64,000 nt of DNA from Euclidia mi. Taxonomy: Eukaryota; Arthropoda; Insecta; Lepidoptera; Erebidae. The DNA is taken from positions 39,665,551-39,729,550 of the forward strand of contig OX123186.2 in the NCBI GenBank assembly GCA_944739405.2. Direction: 5' to 3'. A model generated the notes under the pieces. It saw nothing but the letters and a program-made list of their open reading frames with translations. It was not told the origin of the DNA and did not search any database. Below are positions 1 through 12,935 of the stretch, piece after piece. How positions within the stretch are numbered: the first letter of the stretch is position 1; the number at the start of each line of letters is the position of its first letter. Both the position numbers and the translations under genes were made by a program.

Positions 1-1507
1 ATGGAGTATCTGGCGTACAAATACAAATGAATTAAATCAACTGGTATTAAAGGAAAACCTTTTCCCATTAGGCGAAAGTAAACTCTAGTAATTGAGTTTG
101 AATTGCTTTAAAGATTTATTCCCACTATGTTTGTGTACCGGCCTATATCGAAACTTTAAACGGTCCCCCTAATTTTAATTGAAATCTAATTGAACAAGGG
201 TGACCTTACTGCTGTAGACTGAATTTAATTTACGAATATAAAAGTGTAAAGAATTATGAAAACCGGTCAGAGTTCTTCGTTTGTCGATAAACGATTGCCT
301 GTCTTTTGGCAGCCATTTTTATTGCGTAAAATGACAAACGTTGGTTTTTTACGAACTTGGAAATGGTTTTAGGTATTTTAATAAAGGATCAATTTGAATT
401 ACGACTAAATAAATGCACCTGTACCCCACTTTATCGTTGTCTTTTTTCAATTTGAACGCTTTATTTTGATTAAGGCGAGCAATTTCCGTGACATGATATT
501 TAATATACTAACCTCCTTGTTACGGTGGCATAAGTTTTCTTTAAATTTGCAATCATAATGGGTGAAGTCTTGGATTATTTCCGCGATTACATCATAGCGA
601 AAACATAATAGAGCAATTAATACCAGTTTTTCCAGTAAAAGTTCGACGTTTGTCTATATAGGCAGGCGAAAATGACCTTAATTTAAAAATCCTATAATTA
701 TCTTATCATAATTTTATAAGATATATTAACGTAACTGTTTAATTTGCTTAGGAGCAGAGCCTAAGTTTTCATCAAAAATCGAATTATCTAGGCTCCTATG
801 TACACGTCAGCTTTTTACATACTTCTGAATACTGTATGTAGTGTATGTAATAAATCTCGATCTCTACGAGAGAACTGCACACGACTAAGTGTGCGTGCAT
901 ACACCTAATTCAGTACAGCGTTTTTAGTTGTCATACAACATTTGGTTACATTTGTGACCCAGATTACCTAGTATTTATTGCGTCGATCATTTAGGGACTC
1001 TAATAAGCATCGTACTAAGTTATTAAGAGTTATAGGTATTAACGGTATAAGAAACCTACACTATAAAATTCAGGTGACATAGTAGTGAGAATAGGGTTCT
1101 GAATAACCTGATAAAAATATGGCTGACACTTATGTGAGTAGATATGTTTCCTACCTTTGATAGAACGAACAAAAGAAACGAATTTGCACTTTTTTCCTTT
1201 TGATCTCTATGCAACAGGTAAAGAGATATGGCAAATATCAAACCATGCCAGTATAACGTACAATTAGAATGAAAAGCACCACGGTTACACTGTTAGTTGG
1301 TGAACTAGTAATATCAATCAGACCAGCCAAACTATAAACAACGCGTAACTTTCCTACTCGGCCCAAATATACCTTATCTAAATAACAAACAAAGAACATA
1401 AAATGCTTTGAAAAGAGGATTTAAATTTCATCAAAGCAAATCACATTAAGTAAACTTCTTGCAGCATTCTCCTTCTGCGTCGTAATGTCAGGCATGATTA
1501 TCAGGCA

Positions 1508-1558
1508 GGATTATTTGGTAACTTGAAGTGACTAGCACTTCAAGTTACCAAATAATCC
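1508..1558. repeat. Perfect 23-bp hairpin
   Basis: Arms 1508-1530 and 1536-1558 are exact reverse complements and are separated by the 5-nt loop actag. No flanking transposon ends were seen. It could be a tiny foldback element, a small-RNA hairpin or an amplification artefact. Confidence 0.75.
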
Positions 1559-1899
1559 CAGTTCACTACAAACCAACATCGACTCACTTAAGAAAATTGG
1601 ACAATGATAAATCTGGGAACAGTAACAGTTTCTAGTTTTGGAACTTTGAGGCTTGTCTGATAAACTTTGCTTGTCTCTTCTAGCCTCACTAACAAACTTT
1701 GCCATTTATAAAATAAGTTTTATTGATGGCCACTTTACAAATATTCTAAGTCAGCTTCGTAATTTAGAAGTTTAAGACGGAGTAATTGATGTGACAGTCA
1801 CGGTTCTAAAATTCCATTAACAGATATTACTTACTTTCGTTTGGTGAAACGAAATAAACAAAAAGTAATATTCACGGTTTTCTTGGCAATTACGGCGTA

Positions 1900-1945
1900 A
1901 CACAGTATCGATAAAGCGTTTTGCAATGCTTCATCGATACTGTGT
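1900..1945. repeat. 13-bp inverted repeat
   Basis: Arms acacagtatcgat (1900-1912) and atcgatactgtgt (1933-1945) are perfect reverse complements with a 20-nt loop. No function can be assigned. Confidence 0.6.
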
Positions 1946-1977
1946 AATACGAAATTCCATAGTTTACCACGCTGAAG

Positions 1978-2050
1978 GCAATGACTGTGGATTCAAACCC
2001 GAGACACTCTGCCTAGCAGTCTGTCTATGTCTCCACTAGTGTTATCACTT
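1978..2050 (-). mobile_element. tRNA-type SINE head remnant (second SINE family)
   Basis: The block around gattcaaacccgagac reads in reverse as a pol III box B (GGGTTTGAATCC-like) with the downstream 'gtctccactagtg' that also occurs at 5165-5175 and 56808-56818. Only the head is preserved; no target-site duplication was seen. Confidence 0.5.
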
Positions 2051-2667
2051 TAAATAATCTTTCATTGTTACATTAATAGCTCAATTATAGCTTCTTTATT
2101 TAAGTGTGATAGAATGAATAAAATCCAACTTCACATGAGCTTGTTTTCATAGATACCAAATACGTTAAAAATCATTTCGTACTCAACACATTTTATTTGT
2201 TAACATAAAAGCGGTACTAAATTTGACTGACTATATAATTAAGTGCAAACTTCTCGTAAAGCCGCAAGCAGAGCTTCCACAATGGTATTTTCCACAATCT
2301 AATTTTACACGTACATCTAAATAAGGTATCTTTATGTGAGTATAAAATATTCTGTTGCCATGGGATACACACGATTTTCCCTTCACGCTCTGTCTAACCC
2401 AAAAATCAGTGTAAAAGCTTTTATCTCTTCTCTATAAATATAAATTATGTCTGTCTGGCTTGCCTATTACTTTAGAACTTGCATATTATGCTTAACGTCT
2501 CGTGATATGATCAGTTTGACGAATGCCAAAGTTAGAATATTTTTAGTGAAAACTTCTTCGTGTGGCGTCAAAAGTTAGAATGCGAAGTTCGATATACTGT
2601 TAAACAAATATTGTTCTGAATATAAATGAGGTAACGAGTCTTCTGCTTAGCGTATCATACGTTTGTT

Positions 2668-4386
2668 TTGCTTGGTAATAAAGAAGAATTTACATGCAAT
2701 TACTATATTGCATTTGTGTGTCACTTGTCACCGAGATATATTAGGGGAACCGCTAAAACCATTGCTGTGCCTGTTTGCCTACTTTTTGAGAAATCGCAGA
2801 AATCGCTCACTACTTCTTCTTTCCCGCAGATCTGGAAGTCAGTTTACATAACGCCTGTGCATAAAAAAGGTTCTAGAAATGAAATAGTTAATTATAAGCC
2901 AATTTCTAAATTATGTGTGTTGGCAAAAGTCTTCGAAAGAGTAGTATATGATCAAGTTTATGCCGCGTTAAAAATTCTTTTAGCCCTTCGCAGCACGGTT
3001 TTTTACGAGGTCTTCCACGGTGTCGAATCTGGTCTTGTTTAATGACTATGTGACTGAAAGAATGGATAGTGGGGCACAGGTTGATGTCATTTACACCGAT
3101 TATAGTAAAGCTTTTGAAAGGATTGACCATAATACTCTAAAATCTAAGTTTTTTAACATCGGAATAAGAGGTGACCTTCTCAGATGGTTCACTTCTTATT
3201 TGGAAAATAGATCTCAGGCGGTCGTAGTCAGCAACTATATTTCTAGTTGGATTTCTATCCCTAGCGGTGTTCCTCAGGGTTTCTTAATCGGCCCTTTGCT
3301 CTTTATTATATATGTCATCGACATCGACTCTTGCTTCCACAATTCTAGCCTTCTGTGTTTTGCTGATGATATGAAGATTTACTCTAAAATATCATCGACA
3401 AAAGATATGGAGGCTCTTCAGGAAGATCTGTCGCGTCTTGATGACTACTGCAAGGTTAATAAGCTTGATTTTAACCCGACTAAGTGTTCAGTGGTGACCT
3501 TTACCAGGAAACGATTCCCAATATCAACTTCTTATGCGCTAAAAGGTGAAATGCTACCGAAACAGGATGAGATTCGAGACCTTGGTATCTACCATGATGC
3601 GAAGCTGCTATTTGATGTGCATATTGAGCAAACGATCTCTAAAGCTTCAAGAGCACTTGGTTTTATAATGAGGATGTCAAAATGTTTCAAAAAAGCAAAA
3701 ACAACAAACAAAAATTCTCTACTGTGCATTTGTAATAAGTCACCTTGAATATGCCTCTCAAATTTGGAACCCGTGTTGCCATAAATACATTGACCGTATT
3801 GAGAATATTCAGAAACGTTTTATAAGGATTCTTTGTTTTCGTTTACAAGTACCGTATAACTCAAATAATTACATTCAACTATGCAAAGTGTTTCATCTTC
3901 AGCCACTTGAACATCGTCGCCAGTTAGCAGATTTCTCATTTATGTTAAAAATAATATCCTAATGAAATTGATTGTCCCAGCTTTTTGCAGAAACGGCACT
4001 TCAACAGGCCTCAAAGATCAGTTAGATTCAATCTACCTATATTGATTCCATTCTCATCAACCAACTATAGACAAAACACGTATATGGTGCCAGCAATCAA
4101 AGATTTCAATCAAATATGTAAGGAATACACTACAATAACTTTTGACCCGTTTAATACCAAATGCATCGTGGCGCACAGAGAGCTAAATCTTAAATTCTTC
4201 GACTTGTAGTTTTATCTTAATTTTATAGCAGTGTTGACTCGTAATAGTGCTTTTCTATTATCTACGACTATCCATGAGAACCTGTAATTGGCTTACTGCT
4301 TGAAATTTCAGTCATTTTGTCTTTATTGTTATAGCGGGCCCCAGATTAAAACTGGGATTACGCTAAGAGGATGATGATGATGATAT
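2668..4386 (+). mobile_element. 5'-truncated non-LTR retrotransposon (CR1/Jockey-like RT) with ATG-repeat tail
   Basis: The translated sequence is a reverse transcriptase of a non-LTR element, which copies its own RNA at a nicked target. An upstream piece ends in an HKKGSR..NYKPIS motif (about 2855-2920). The next frame (3020-3748) carries the palm motifs YTDYSKAF (first Asp at residue 27), SGVPQGF..GPLLF and FADD (residues 114-117). A third frame covers HLEYASQIWN and a fourth, 3985-4209, the C-terminus. At least three frameshifts separate them, so it is dead. No endonuclease domain lies upstream, so it is 5' truncated. The 3' end (4330-4386) reads ..ccagattaaaactgggatt..aggatgatgatgatgat, and a second copy of that end lies at 22760-22828. 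The clade is inferred from the RT motifs only. Confidence 0.88.
3020..3748 (+). pseudogene. Reverse transcriptase palm fragment of the non-LTR element
   Basis: This 242-residue frame is the longest intact part of the RT. It includes domain A (YTDYSKAFERIDH, residues 25-37), domain B (SGVPQG, 82-87) and domain C (FADD, 114-117), so the catalytic aspartates are retained. Thumb-like sequence follows to residue about 225, after which the frame runs out of register; related sequence continues in another frame from about 3730. The frame upstream (2668-3042) contains the fingers region, also out of register. It is a relic of a once active enzyme. The start at 3020 is not a natural start. Confidence 0.88.
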
Positions 4387-4398
4387 CGTGGTATCTGT

Positions 4399-4430
4399 CT
4401 AATTTGGATAACGAATGTTATCCAAATTAG
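4399..4430. repeat. Perfect 14-bp hairpin
   Basis: Arms ctaatttggataac (4399-4412) and gttatccaaattag (4417-4430) flank a 4-nt loop, just after the ATG tail of the preceding LINE. A looser hairpin (ggccggt / accggcc) follows at about 4480-4530. Confidence 0.6.
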
Positions 4431-7400
4431 TCATTTAATTCAATATTTAAAAAAACCTTCAATCCAAATTACCGTATATGGCCGGTGTGGATGCACCTAT
4501 AGCTCCATTCAAACCGGCCATGTACGGTTAAAAGGACTAAAATACGTAAAATATCCAGGTTTGTGCTACTTTGGTGAGTGTCTAACATCCCACTTCGCAT
4601 TACACGTCAAGTAATTAAGGGAGTGAAATGTAAAGTTCTGGAATTTGGACTGATATTTTTCCTTATAAGTCAAAACATTTAAAATTGAAAAAAATCTGCC
4701 TGTATCGAAGATTACCTAGAAACAAAAACATTTTACTTATTGGGCTCTTTTTGACAGTATAAGAGTTAGGGAAGGGTTAGAGAACTATTTTAGTCCAAGT
4801 CAAGTGCGAGCTGACAGTTACACAATTTTAAGAAGATCAGATGTCATCATAATCTTCTTTGTATTATCCCAGTTACAGCCCGGGGTCCACTTACTAGTCT
4901 AACCACATTTAACTGAATATTAGCTTATCCACCGAGTAACCGCCTGGAATATTGCTAGCCAAAAGGACAGCAGTATTCAGTGGATTAGTCTAGCGTCATT
5001 TCATTCAGAGGTACTAACTCTTCATAACAACTGTCAAAGACTTTCATGATAGCTGAAACCAACGGCATAACGTGCTCTCCGAGGCACTCAACTTCGAAAA
5101 GTCAGTGGTGCGCGCCGTGTATTTGAACCAGTTACCCGCTACGTAGCAGTATTTTGTTATCTCCACTAGATTATCACTGCTTATAAGATGGGTTAGAAGT
5201 ATTCCTTACAAATATTATCAACGTGAATGTATTTTTGTATGATCTTCTTTGCATAAATTTTGCAGTTATAAAGCTTATTAAACAAATGAAGACATTGAAT
5301 ACCTTTTGTCACAGGTGGAATCTAGGAGGGATTTTGCAAACTTACTCACGCTATCACACATCACATTTTGTTATGTCGACATACGAAGTCCATCTAAATT
5401 CTAAATTCTTAATTTTTAATGTTAGGTTTTGTTAATATTATTATGCTTATTTAAATATTAATATTAATCTAGTGAAATTGAATATTATCCGGTAACTTAA
5501 AATAAATATACTACATCTATCAATTAGTTGGTAAGCCTTAACCTTAATAAATAAATAAACTGAAGTCCCAGACAAGAACGAACATCCAGCGTCACAACTG
5601 CAAACTCAGATGAATTTGGCATTATTCTGAATTAGCCTTGGAGCCTACACCTACATATCCATGCTTACCAATCCACCTTTATGTAGCAGTTAACCTATAT
5701 CTGTTGCACATCATAGTAATATTTCAATAATTCATTTGACATTATGAAAAAGGCAGACACAAAACGTCGATGATTTGAAGAATAGTTTCACTCTGAGAAA
5801 AATTGTCACATTGAAAATACCTGCAAAAGCTTACTATGCATGAATACTTTAGTGACGAGTGATTTATCGAATTCCTTGAACTAAATCGATATGTGATTCC
5901 CAGCCATTCCAATTTAGACGGTTCTTAGAAATGCTTCACCGAGTCACGAAAGTTTCGCCTTGACATTTGCTAGGTGTTAAACAAAAAAAAAGGATATGCA
6001 ACGCAAATAAAATCAAACTGTTAAGAGTAAAGACAACATCGCCTATTTAAAAATCTCTCAAACATGCAGACCAACATGTAACTTCTTCTTTTTTAGTGTG
6101 AGTGTGTGGCCAACTCTGATGTCGGAGTCTTCAGACCGCCCAAAGGCCGCCGATATGGCCCATCTATCCTTGTCCAAAACAAGAACCAAGATTGGCAACT
6201 TTACATGCCCTCCGAAGCAAGTTAGCGCTCTGATATAAATGCCACACGCGGTCACCCATCTTTATGGCGACCTATACAAGTGTTGCTTAACTTGCCGACC
6301 TATTATGAACGGCAAGTCAAACCTCGCTAAGAACATGTTACTGTTTACCAGTAAAATAATAGAACCACCATTATTCATTAAATCCACAGGATCACATCGA
6401 GTTCTATTCTTATGTACGAATCATGCGGCCGCACAAAGGCTGAACGAACGCCCTTTAAAACCTTTGTTCGTAACGCCAAACAAAGGAAATAATATACTGA
6501 AAGGTTTTGAATGAGTGAAACAAAAATAATGAGTATATAGTAGCTACGCTATCATTAGAACGCCGTAAATACAACTTTATATACTTAGGTACATGAAGCA
6601 TTTTTCTAATGACAACGGCATCCATTTCATCAATTCTCTCTTTGAATGTTATCAGTATTTTGACCCAGAATAACATTCCCTAAAGCCTAAAGACTCGGAT
6701 GGCGAAGCTTGGTTTTACTGATAAAGATTTTTATATTTTTCAGATTTCTGTTACGACGCAAACATTATCCCCACGCATGAGCTTAAAAAAAGGTTAGTAC
6801 GCAGTATTACTTTCCAAGAATTACTCGAGAGCGAGCGAGATTCTTGTTGTCAACGTGTATACAGTTGGTAACTTAGTGCGAAACTGAAGAGTTGTTATCA
6901 TAACATGTTAGCAAATAACTTTATCAACGTTTGCTTCAGAGCAAATAATATTTCTACTTTCATCTCGCAAATAGGTACATACGACAACGAACTCTAAGTT
7001 AAACACTGATACAGTAATTTTATGAACAAGTAGAGAGTAAACATCATGCTTCATTAAGTTACACAGTGGGATTCAATGCGATTTTCAGTAGTCATACTCT
7101 AAACTTGCATAATTATTGTGTACATTACCACAATGAGATCCTAATAGGTGTTTACCATGCGACATTTCCTTACAATTATGAATTAATTGAAAGGGTCGAT
7201 ACCTCAATCAACTGAATCAAAGTAGGAGTAGTAACCAACACCAATCGCACTGATTTATTATGTAAGCAAAGTTGTACGGAATTTGAACAGGATTTGCATA
7301 TGTAACATGAATTTTGTTGGGAAAGTACCGACCTCTGTAGGCTTCATGTAATTTATTACTTATTTAGAAGTATTACGTACATTGCCTAAGTTTGATTAGA

Positions 7401-7521
7401 AATGTAAGTTGAAGGTTTGGTTACTGTATTTTGGATTTATTACTGTGGATATATTATACGTTGGCCGTAGTAACGACTTTGAATGTTCAATGACTCATGT
7501 ACCTACCTACTTGCGGTGTTG
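4431..7521. other. Unassigned DNA with one SINE-like remnant
   Basis: I recognise no gene. Short open frames (for example 6239-6514) show no domain. The only repeat identified is the degraded SINE piece at 5040-5180. Confidence 0.45.
5040..5180 (-). mobile_element. Degraded SINE of the second family
   Basis: Shared blocks with other copies include acttcgaaaagtcagtggtg (also near 20757 and 21189) and a degraded box B region followed by tctccactagattatcactgct. The order matches the copy at 56665-56830 read on the minus strand. It is heavily mutated. Confidence 0.5.
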
Positions 7522-7530
7522 GTGATTTAT

Positions 7531-7805
7531 ACATACATACATATCGTCACGCCTTTTGTCCCTGAAGGGGTAGGCAGAGGTGCATTTCTACACCCACTTT
7601 TCGCCAGATGTACTTTAGTTCCACGTAATAGACTTCGTCATCTTCGACATCTCCAGACTTCGTGCTGCTACTGAGAATTTCGTGACAGAAAAACCCAATA
7701 ACACTGCCCGACCCAGGAATCGAACCCGGGACCTCCCGATCCCACGCGCACATTTATGGCACGAGACCAACGAGGCAGTCGTATAGGGTTTGATGTCGAG
7801 TTTTT
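7531..7805 (-). mobile_element. Full-length tRNA-headed SINE with RTE-type tail
   Basis: Read on the minus strand, the head contains pol III box B (ggttcgattcc within gggttcgattcctgggtc), then a body ending in tctgcctaccccttcaggga..ggcgtga and a (TATG)n tail. The 9-bp target-site duplication gtgatttat lies at 7522-7530 and 7806-7814, which fixes the ends. The 3' part matches the RTE tail at 24200-24245. Confidence 0.88.
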
Positions 7806-8103
7806 GTGATTTATGTATCAACACGAAAATATCAAATACTTTGAAATAAAGGGAGAACCATTGAAAATTTGATTGATTTCTATTGCAGTAACACTCGACT
7901 AAGCCTGTTGAAGCAAAGCATGCATTACTTTAAGGGGAATTATAAAACGAGCGAATATAGGTGGAAACAGAATATTCTGTCGTGTTGTGTCGTGTCGCAA
8001 CACAAACGTATCGGTATCATACATTTAATAAGGTGCCTCCACAACACAACACACTGTAATAGTGTATTTCTAGCCATATTAAATGAATGAAAATAAAAAC
8101 TAA

Positions 8104-8336
8104 AAAAGGGTGCATAGGGTTCCCACCAAGAACTTAGGGTCCCAAGCCAACCTCACCTGCAAGTGGTGCACCTGCCGATCAACGGACGAGGCTCTGGCAA
8201 ACAAAATATCCCGATAAGCGGCAATAGGCTCGCCACCTATTACGTGGGATCAAAACACTGGCGAAAAGTGGGCGTATAATATGCCTCTGCCTACCCCTTT
8301 GGGGAAACAGGCGTGAGTCTATGTATGTATGTATGT
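8104..8336 (+). mobile_element. SINE-like insertion with an atypical head and RTE-type tail
   Basis: A 17-bp target-site duplication (atgaaaataaaaactaa) at 8087-8103 and 8337-8353 delimits the insert. The 3' half (gcggcaataggctcgcc..acgtgggat..gcgtgagtctatgtatgtatg) is that of the other SINEs. The first 110 bases lack box B and do not resemble the usual head, so the element is chimeric or truncated into another template. Confidence 0.82.
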
Positions 8337-8353
8337 ATGAAAATAAAAACTAA

Positions 8354-9295
8354 GCGACTGATGATGAGATACTGTTTCAATAACTTGAGCGGCATGAATT
8401 TGAGTAAGCGAAAAATTAACTAAACTAACGACGAATATTGATTAATAATAAAATCTAGAACAAGCGTACTATAAGCGGGTTGAGATTAATCCGTTTCAGA
8501 TATTAAAATTCAAACTGTGCGACCAAATTACTAGGTGAGCGACTAAATTACTAGGTGAGCGACTAGAAATACAGATCTATTCATTTATGAAAATAATCTC
8601 GTTTACTCGGGAAACTTAATAGGTTGTGTTAGGTTTTCTTGTGACAAGTACCCAAAAATAGGAGGCTCCGTCAACTTGACTTAAAAGACTGAAGCGTCTT
8701 ATTTTGTTTTGCTTTTTGTTCATTTGATTTAAGTAAATGCATATTGCTTTGTTTTTTCGGAATACATTGTTTCATTTAATTACCTACCCTTAAATAATTA
8801 CATTTCTTGGCTAATAGTGTTTCTTCAAATAGTAATTTCATTAGAAAATGTTCATAAAAATGTGAGCTGTCATTGTACTATGCTCATTATAGTATTTTTC
8901 AATGTGGTTTTTCTATTACAAAACACTTCATTTAAGATAAAATGCCGCTCAGTATAAAGAAATCATTTGCCGAATATTTGAAAAAAATGCAGGACGTAAC
9001 GTTGCCACTCAAACAAATTGTATTGTTTTGTATTTTAAGCATCTCAAATTAATGTTTGTAAGTTGCTGTTCTGTTGATTTCTCATCACTCGCAGTCAGTC
9101 GCTAACTTAGTAATTCTATAACCCAAATTAATTATTTTTGTCACTCAAAACTTTCATGTACAGTCACTCGTTGATAAAACCCTTACTTTAATGAATTATC
9201 ACATGCTTTGACTGGGAGTGAAATCATTGTAGGGAAATTCCAGAAACATAATACTATACATATATTTAAAAGTTCACATATTTTGTTTCTCGAAC
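8354..9295. other. Unassigned AT-rich DNA
   Basis: No gene, RNA gene or repeat recognised. A short direct duplication (ctaggtgagcgac, about 8531-8565) is the only local structure noticed. Confidence 0.45.
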
Positions 9296-9312
9296 ATGAA
9301 GTACAGTATCCT

Positions 9313-9893
9313 TTTTTTTTTACGAGGTGGAAAATCCCTTCGGATCTCCGACTCTTGGGGGAAATAAGAGCCGGAGTATGTGGAGTTTCCGCCTTTGACT
9401 TCCGCCATGTACCCGTGTGTCGGAGGGTGGGGCATCACCAAAGCACTCGTCGCCACCCTCCGACGGGTATTGGCCCGCCAGATGGTCTGGCGGGCCCCGA
9501 ACAAAACCCCCTTGGCGACGGATTAAGGTGTTGGACTCCGCCGCCAAAACGCCGAGCGGCCGCAGAGGATAGGGAGGACGGCAACGCAACACCGCATCTC
9601 CTCTACCTCTGCGGCCCCACCGCGACGCATCGAATGGTGCGCCCCCATTTGGTCGCGAGAGATAGGGCGCGCGGCAACGCTACACCGACACGCCTCTCCT
9701 CCCGCGACCGCACCCGACTACGAGGGACAGACAGAACTGTCCCCCGCACCCGCACCGTTGGACGCATCCTGCGCAGGCTCCTCCAAGCCCACGCGGAGCG
9801 TCCCCTCCTGGATCCCTCTTAGCTTCACCGCGGGTGACCAATCCACGGTTACTGAGCCCCCCCACCACGACAAGTTGGAGATCCCACGGGGGG
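9313..9893 (-). mobile_element. GC-rich structured poly-A retroposon, copy 1
   Basis: The insert is flanked by a 17-bp target-site duplication (atgaagtacagtatcct) at 9296-9312 and 9894-9910 and has a T run on its left, so the sense strand is minus with a poly-A tail. The sense order is a 5' C run, a hairpin near gggatctccaacttgtc, several long stem-loops, and a 3' end gggattttccacctcgt then poly-A. The large open frames on both strands come from high GC and are not conserved as protein in other copies. It lacks box A/B and RT, so a non-LTR partner must mobilise it; R1-type is a guess. Confidence 0.85.
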
Positions 9894-9910
9894 ATGAAGT
9901 ACAGTATCCT

Positions 9911-12540
9911 GAAAATGACCTCCATAGTAGACTTTGCCTTTAATAACCATGATATATTTTTAGCACAACGATGATTTCTTAGATAAAAAAATATTAATAT
10001 ATGTAATTAAAAATCCCAATTCTATCCTACCAAGAAGCGTACTGCAACATTTCCCTGAAATAGTTGAAAAATCTCGCTCTAATGTTTGCTCAACCAAATC
10101 AATAAACCACAATTTTTTGCTAGTAGGGCTATTTCGAATATTTCTGTACGTAGCACAACGGCAGAGAACGTTTGAGGCGAGTGATACATTCATCAGCGTG
10201 ACTCGATTTTGAACAATAAAGGGTACCAGGCATCCTTTTACCTTTAGAATAAAAAATGCAATGCGTCTCGCAATTTTTACTTTACAGGATATCTTGCTAT
10301 GACCCATCATCGTTTTGTACGTTAGATTTTATAGTGAAATTACTTTTGTTTAGGTTTTTGATATTTGGCATGAGTGGGTTCACACAGCGCCGAGTTAAAC
10401 TATACAATAATAATTGCAGAACAATTATAGTACTTATTTCCTACGCTATAAGAACGGTACAAAAGTCATAGTGTTACACATCATCCTGAATTCTTAAGCA
10501 GAGATGAAAAGTGTCAAGCTTCGTGAGATGCTGTCGATACAAAGATCCTATGTATTAGATGGGCCGTCTTCATTTTTATAGTATTTAAATTGATGATTTG
10601 TTACTTTATGATAACTTTATTTCATATTTCTATCAATAAAGTGAATGGTTTACCATAGCTTTGCCATTGAACTAACATGTTACGCCTTATTATGGATCTA
10701 TAGTAAACTATGAAACTAATACGATTTCAAAATTTGTTATGCTACATAATTATATGTATTGTTTATATGCCCCATCTCTGTGGTAAACGCACGAACAAGC
10801 TACAATCAGGGATATTGAAACTAGGTTCCTAGTAAGCAAAAACAACAACATAACTAGTATTATCAAGCCGAATAGCTTGTTAGCTATGAAAACGTGGACG
10901 TTTGTGATAAATGACAAACGAAATCATATTTCAGTACAAAATAAGATAGGCTAGGTTCGGCGAAGCCGCGGTAAAGTATGCGCTCAGCCTGGAGTACCTA
11001 TTTCAAAATACCAAAAATATCGCAAGTTCCTTCTAGTACTTCTTTATTCTATCCATGTATATGACCTTTTTGACAAGTGGCATTTAAAAATTTATAGACA
11101 TCAGACCTCTTCGGCAGCCGGGTCCCGTCTGACAAATATACCTACAGATTTTATTTTGAAGTATATTTAGTAAGACCACGGAAAGGTTATGAAGGTATAT
11201 TGATTTTTCCAGACCACGCATACTTCAACCAAGTGGAAACTATGATTATGCTGGTGGAGTCACGAAAATTGGAGATATCTGCAAAATCCGTGTTCACGGT
11301 GAATGTTCCCACAGTTCTGAACTTTGCCGGGCGAATCATCTCGTATACCATACTTATGATACAGTACTTCTATATGTGCTGTGCTTCTATGTGTAATACG
11401 TGCAGTAATATAACATAGAAGAATGTAAAAACGCTCTATATGGATCCCGTCAAGATATTCACGACTGCTGCAAATATTATTTAAATAAGTATCAAAGATG
11501 CGAATGAGTCTATTAAAGATTATATCTTTAATGTAATCATAAAACACTTCAGCAATTATAATCATCAATTATAAAGATAAATTAGGTAAATGAAAATTAT
11601 AATTAAGGTTTAATAAATTAAAATATACAAACACATTTTCTCTGTACCAAGCCTTTAAAACCATTAGCGAAATGTATATGCGTGTATTGAATGAAGCACT
11701 GGCCACAATCAAAATATTTGAACACATAATAATTAAACTTTAATTACTATCTCATTTCCACAAAGTGTTTAATAACACTTTTAATTATTATGTAACTTGA
11801 TAGCATAGCGTACGATATTTATTGAATAATAATATTACGTTAAATATTTTATCATGACTGAACTGTGGTCTGATACCGAAGCATCAAATGATTGATGATC
11901 TGTTAAAATATAAAACACAGTGTAGTCAACTTCAAACATTGGCTCATACTTAACTAAATGAAAAATTGTGAAAAATTGAGCTTGTATTTATATTTTGTTA
12001 AAGCTTTCCAGAGGTCCGTGATGTGGTAGAAATTACAGTGATTGATCGATTGGTGTGGCGTGCCCGCTATCAACTGCGCAGATAGGTGGCAATTTGCTTA
12101 AGAGCACCTTTTGAAGCCACATCAAATATCTCAAGTAGTCAGTCAAGAAAAATCAATGACTGGTTCTATGTGTATTTAAATAAATATTGTTCTGTTTGAC
12201 GCCTAGTAGGTCAAACAGCAGTAGCTATAAAGCCAGCCATCCAAATTAATATGCGTATATATATATTTATACGTCATATTTCGATTGCGTATTGTACAAA
12301 AAACATTTGAATCCACCAATAGCGTTAATTACTTTGCAGAAATAGGCAAGTTGGCCTCTTTTCTTAAATGCTCTCTTCTTTCTCTTCTTAAAGTCTTTAC
12401 TTATAAAATTAAAACCATTTCAAAGTATTTTGTGACAAATAAGCCGTTGTAACTTTAAATGTCCTTATAATTTGTGTAATGTTTGTATACTTATTAGTAT
12501 TTCTATTTAAACCGCAAATAATGTTAAAGCATCTATACAT
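9911..12540. other. Unassigned DNA
   Basis: No gene recognised. Small open frames at 9960-10310 and 11260-11568 (minus) show no domain. A GC patch at 10950-10985 (ttcggcgaagccgcggtaaa) resembles a Helitron end hairpin but lacks CTAG. Confidence 0.45.
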
Positions 12541-12935
12541 ATAAATAAAATTGAAGTGTCGGTCTGTGATTTAAAAATTACTATATTTTTTTCAAGTGCA
12601 TATAGTTACATGATTCTAAGTCCAAACAACCCTTTTTAACATTTATGTCTGTCTGTCTGTTTGCTCGGGGTAATCTCTGGAATGGCTAAACCGATTCAAA
12701 TGAGACTTTCATTGGAAGGTAGAGGACTTAAAGCGCTATATATAGGCTACAATTTGACCCGGTAGGTGGCGCTGCTGTCGCGATACCGAAACTTTACATA
12801 ATTAAAATTGAATTGTCTATCTGTGATTTTAAAATAACTATGTTCTTTCAAGTGCATATAGACAGTTACACGATTCTAAGTCCAAAAACAACCTTTTTAA
12901 CATTTATGTCTGTCTGGCTTTCTGTTTCTGCTAAT
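12541..12935 (+). mobile_element. Two tandem copies of a Helitron-like fragment
   Basis: The blocks at 12541-12660 and 12797-12918 are about 85 percent alike by eye, with shared words such as caagtgcatatag, gattctaagtccaaa and aacatttatgtctgtctg. They are separated by a segment containing 'taatctctggaatggctaaaccgat', a phrase common in lepidopteran Helitron copies. Ends are not preserved. Confidence 0.5.

Larger units (their letters stand above)
1..2660. other. Unassigned AT-rich DNA, no gene recognised
   Basis: I see no coding region with a recognisable domain here; the short open frames look random. The stretch contains two hairpins and a SINE head remnant, listed separately. It may be intronic or intergenic. 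Confidence 0.5.

Noticed and set aside
10945..10985. Helitron end (ggttcggcgaagccgcgg)
   Set aside because: No CTAG end and no matching TC start nearby.
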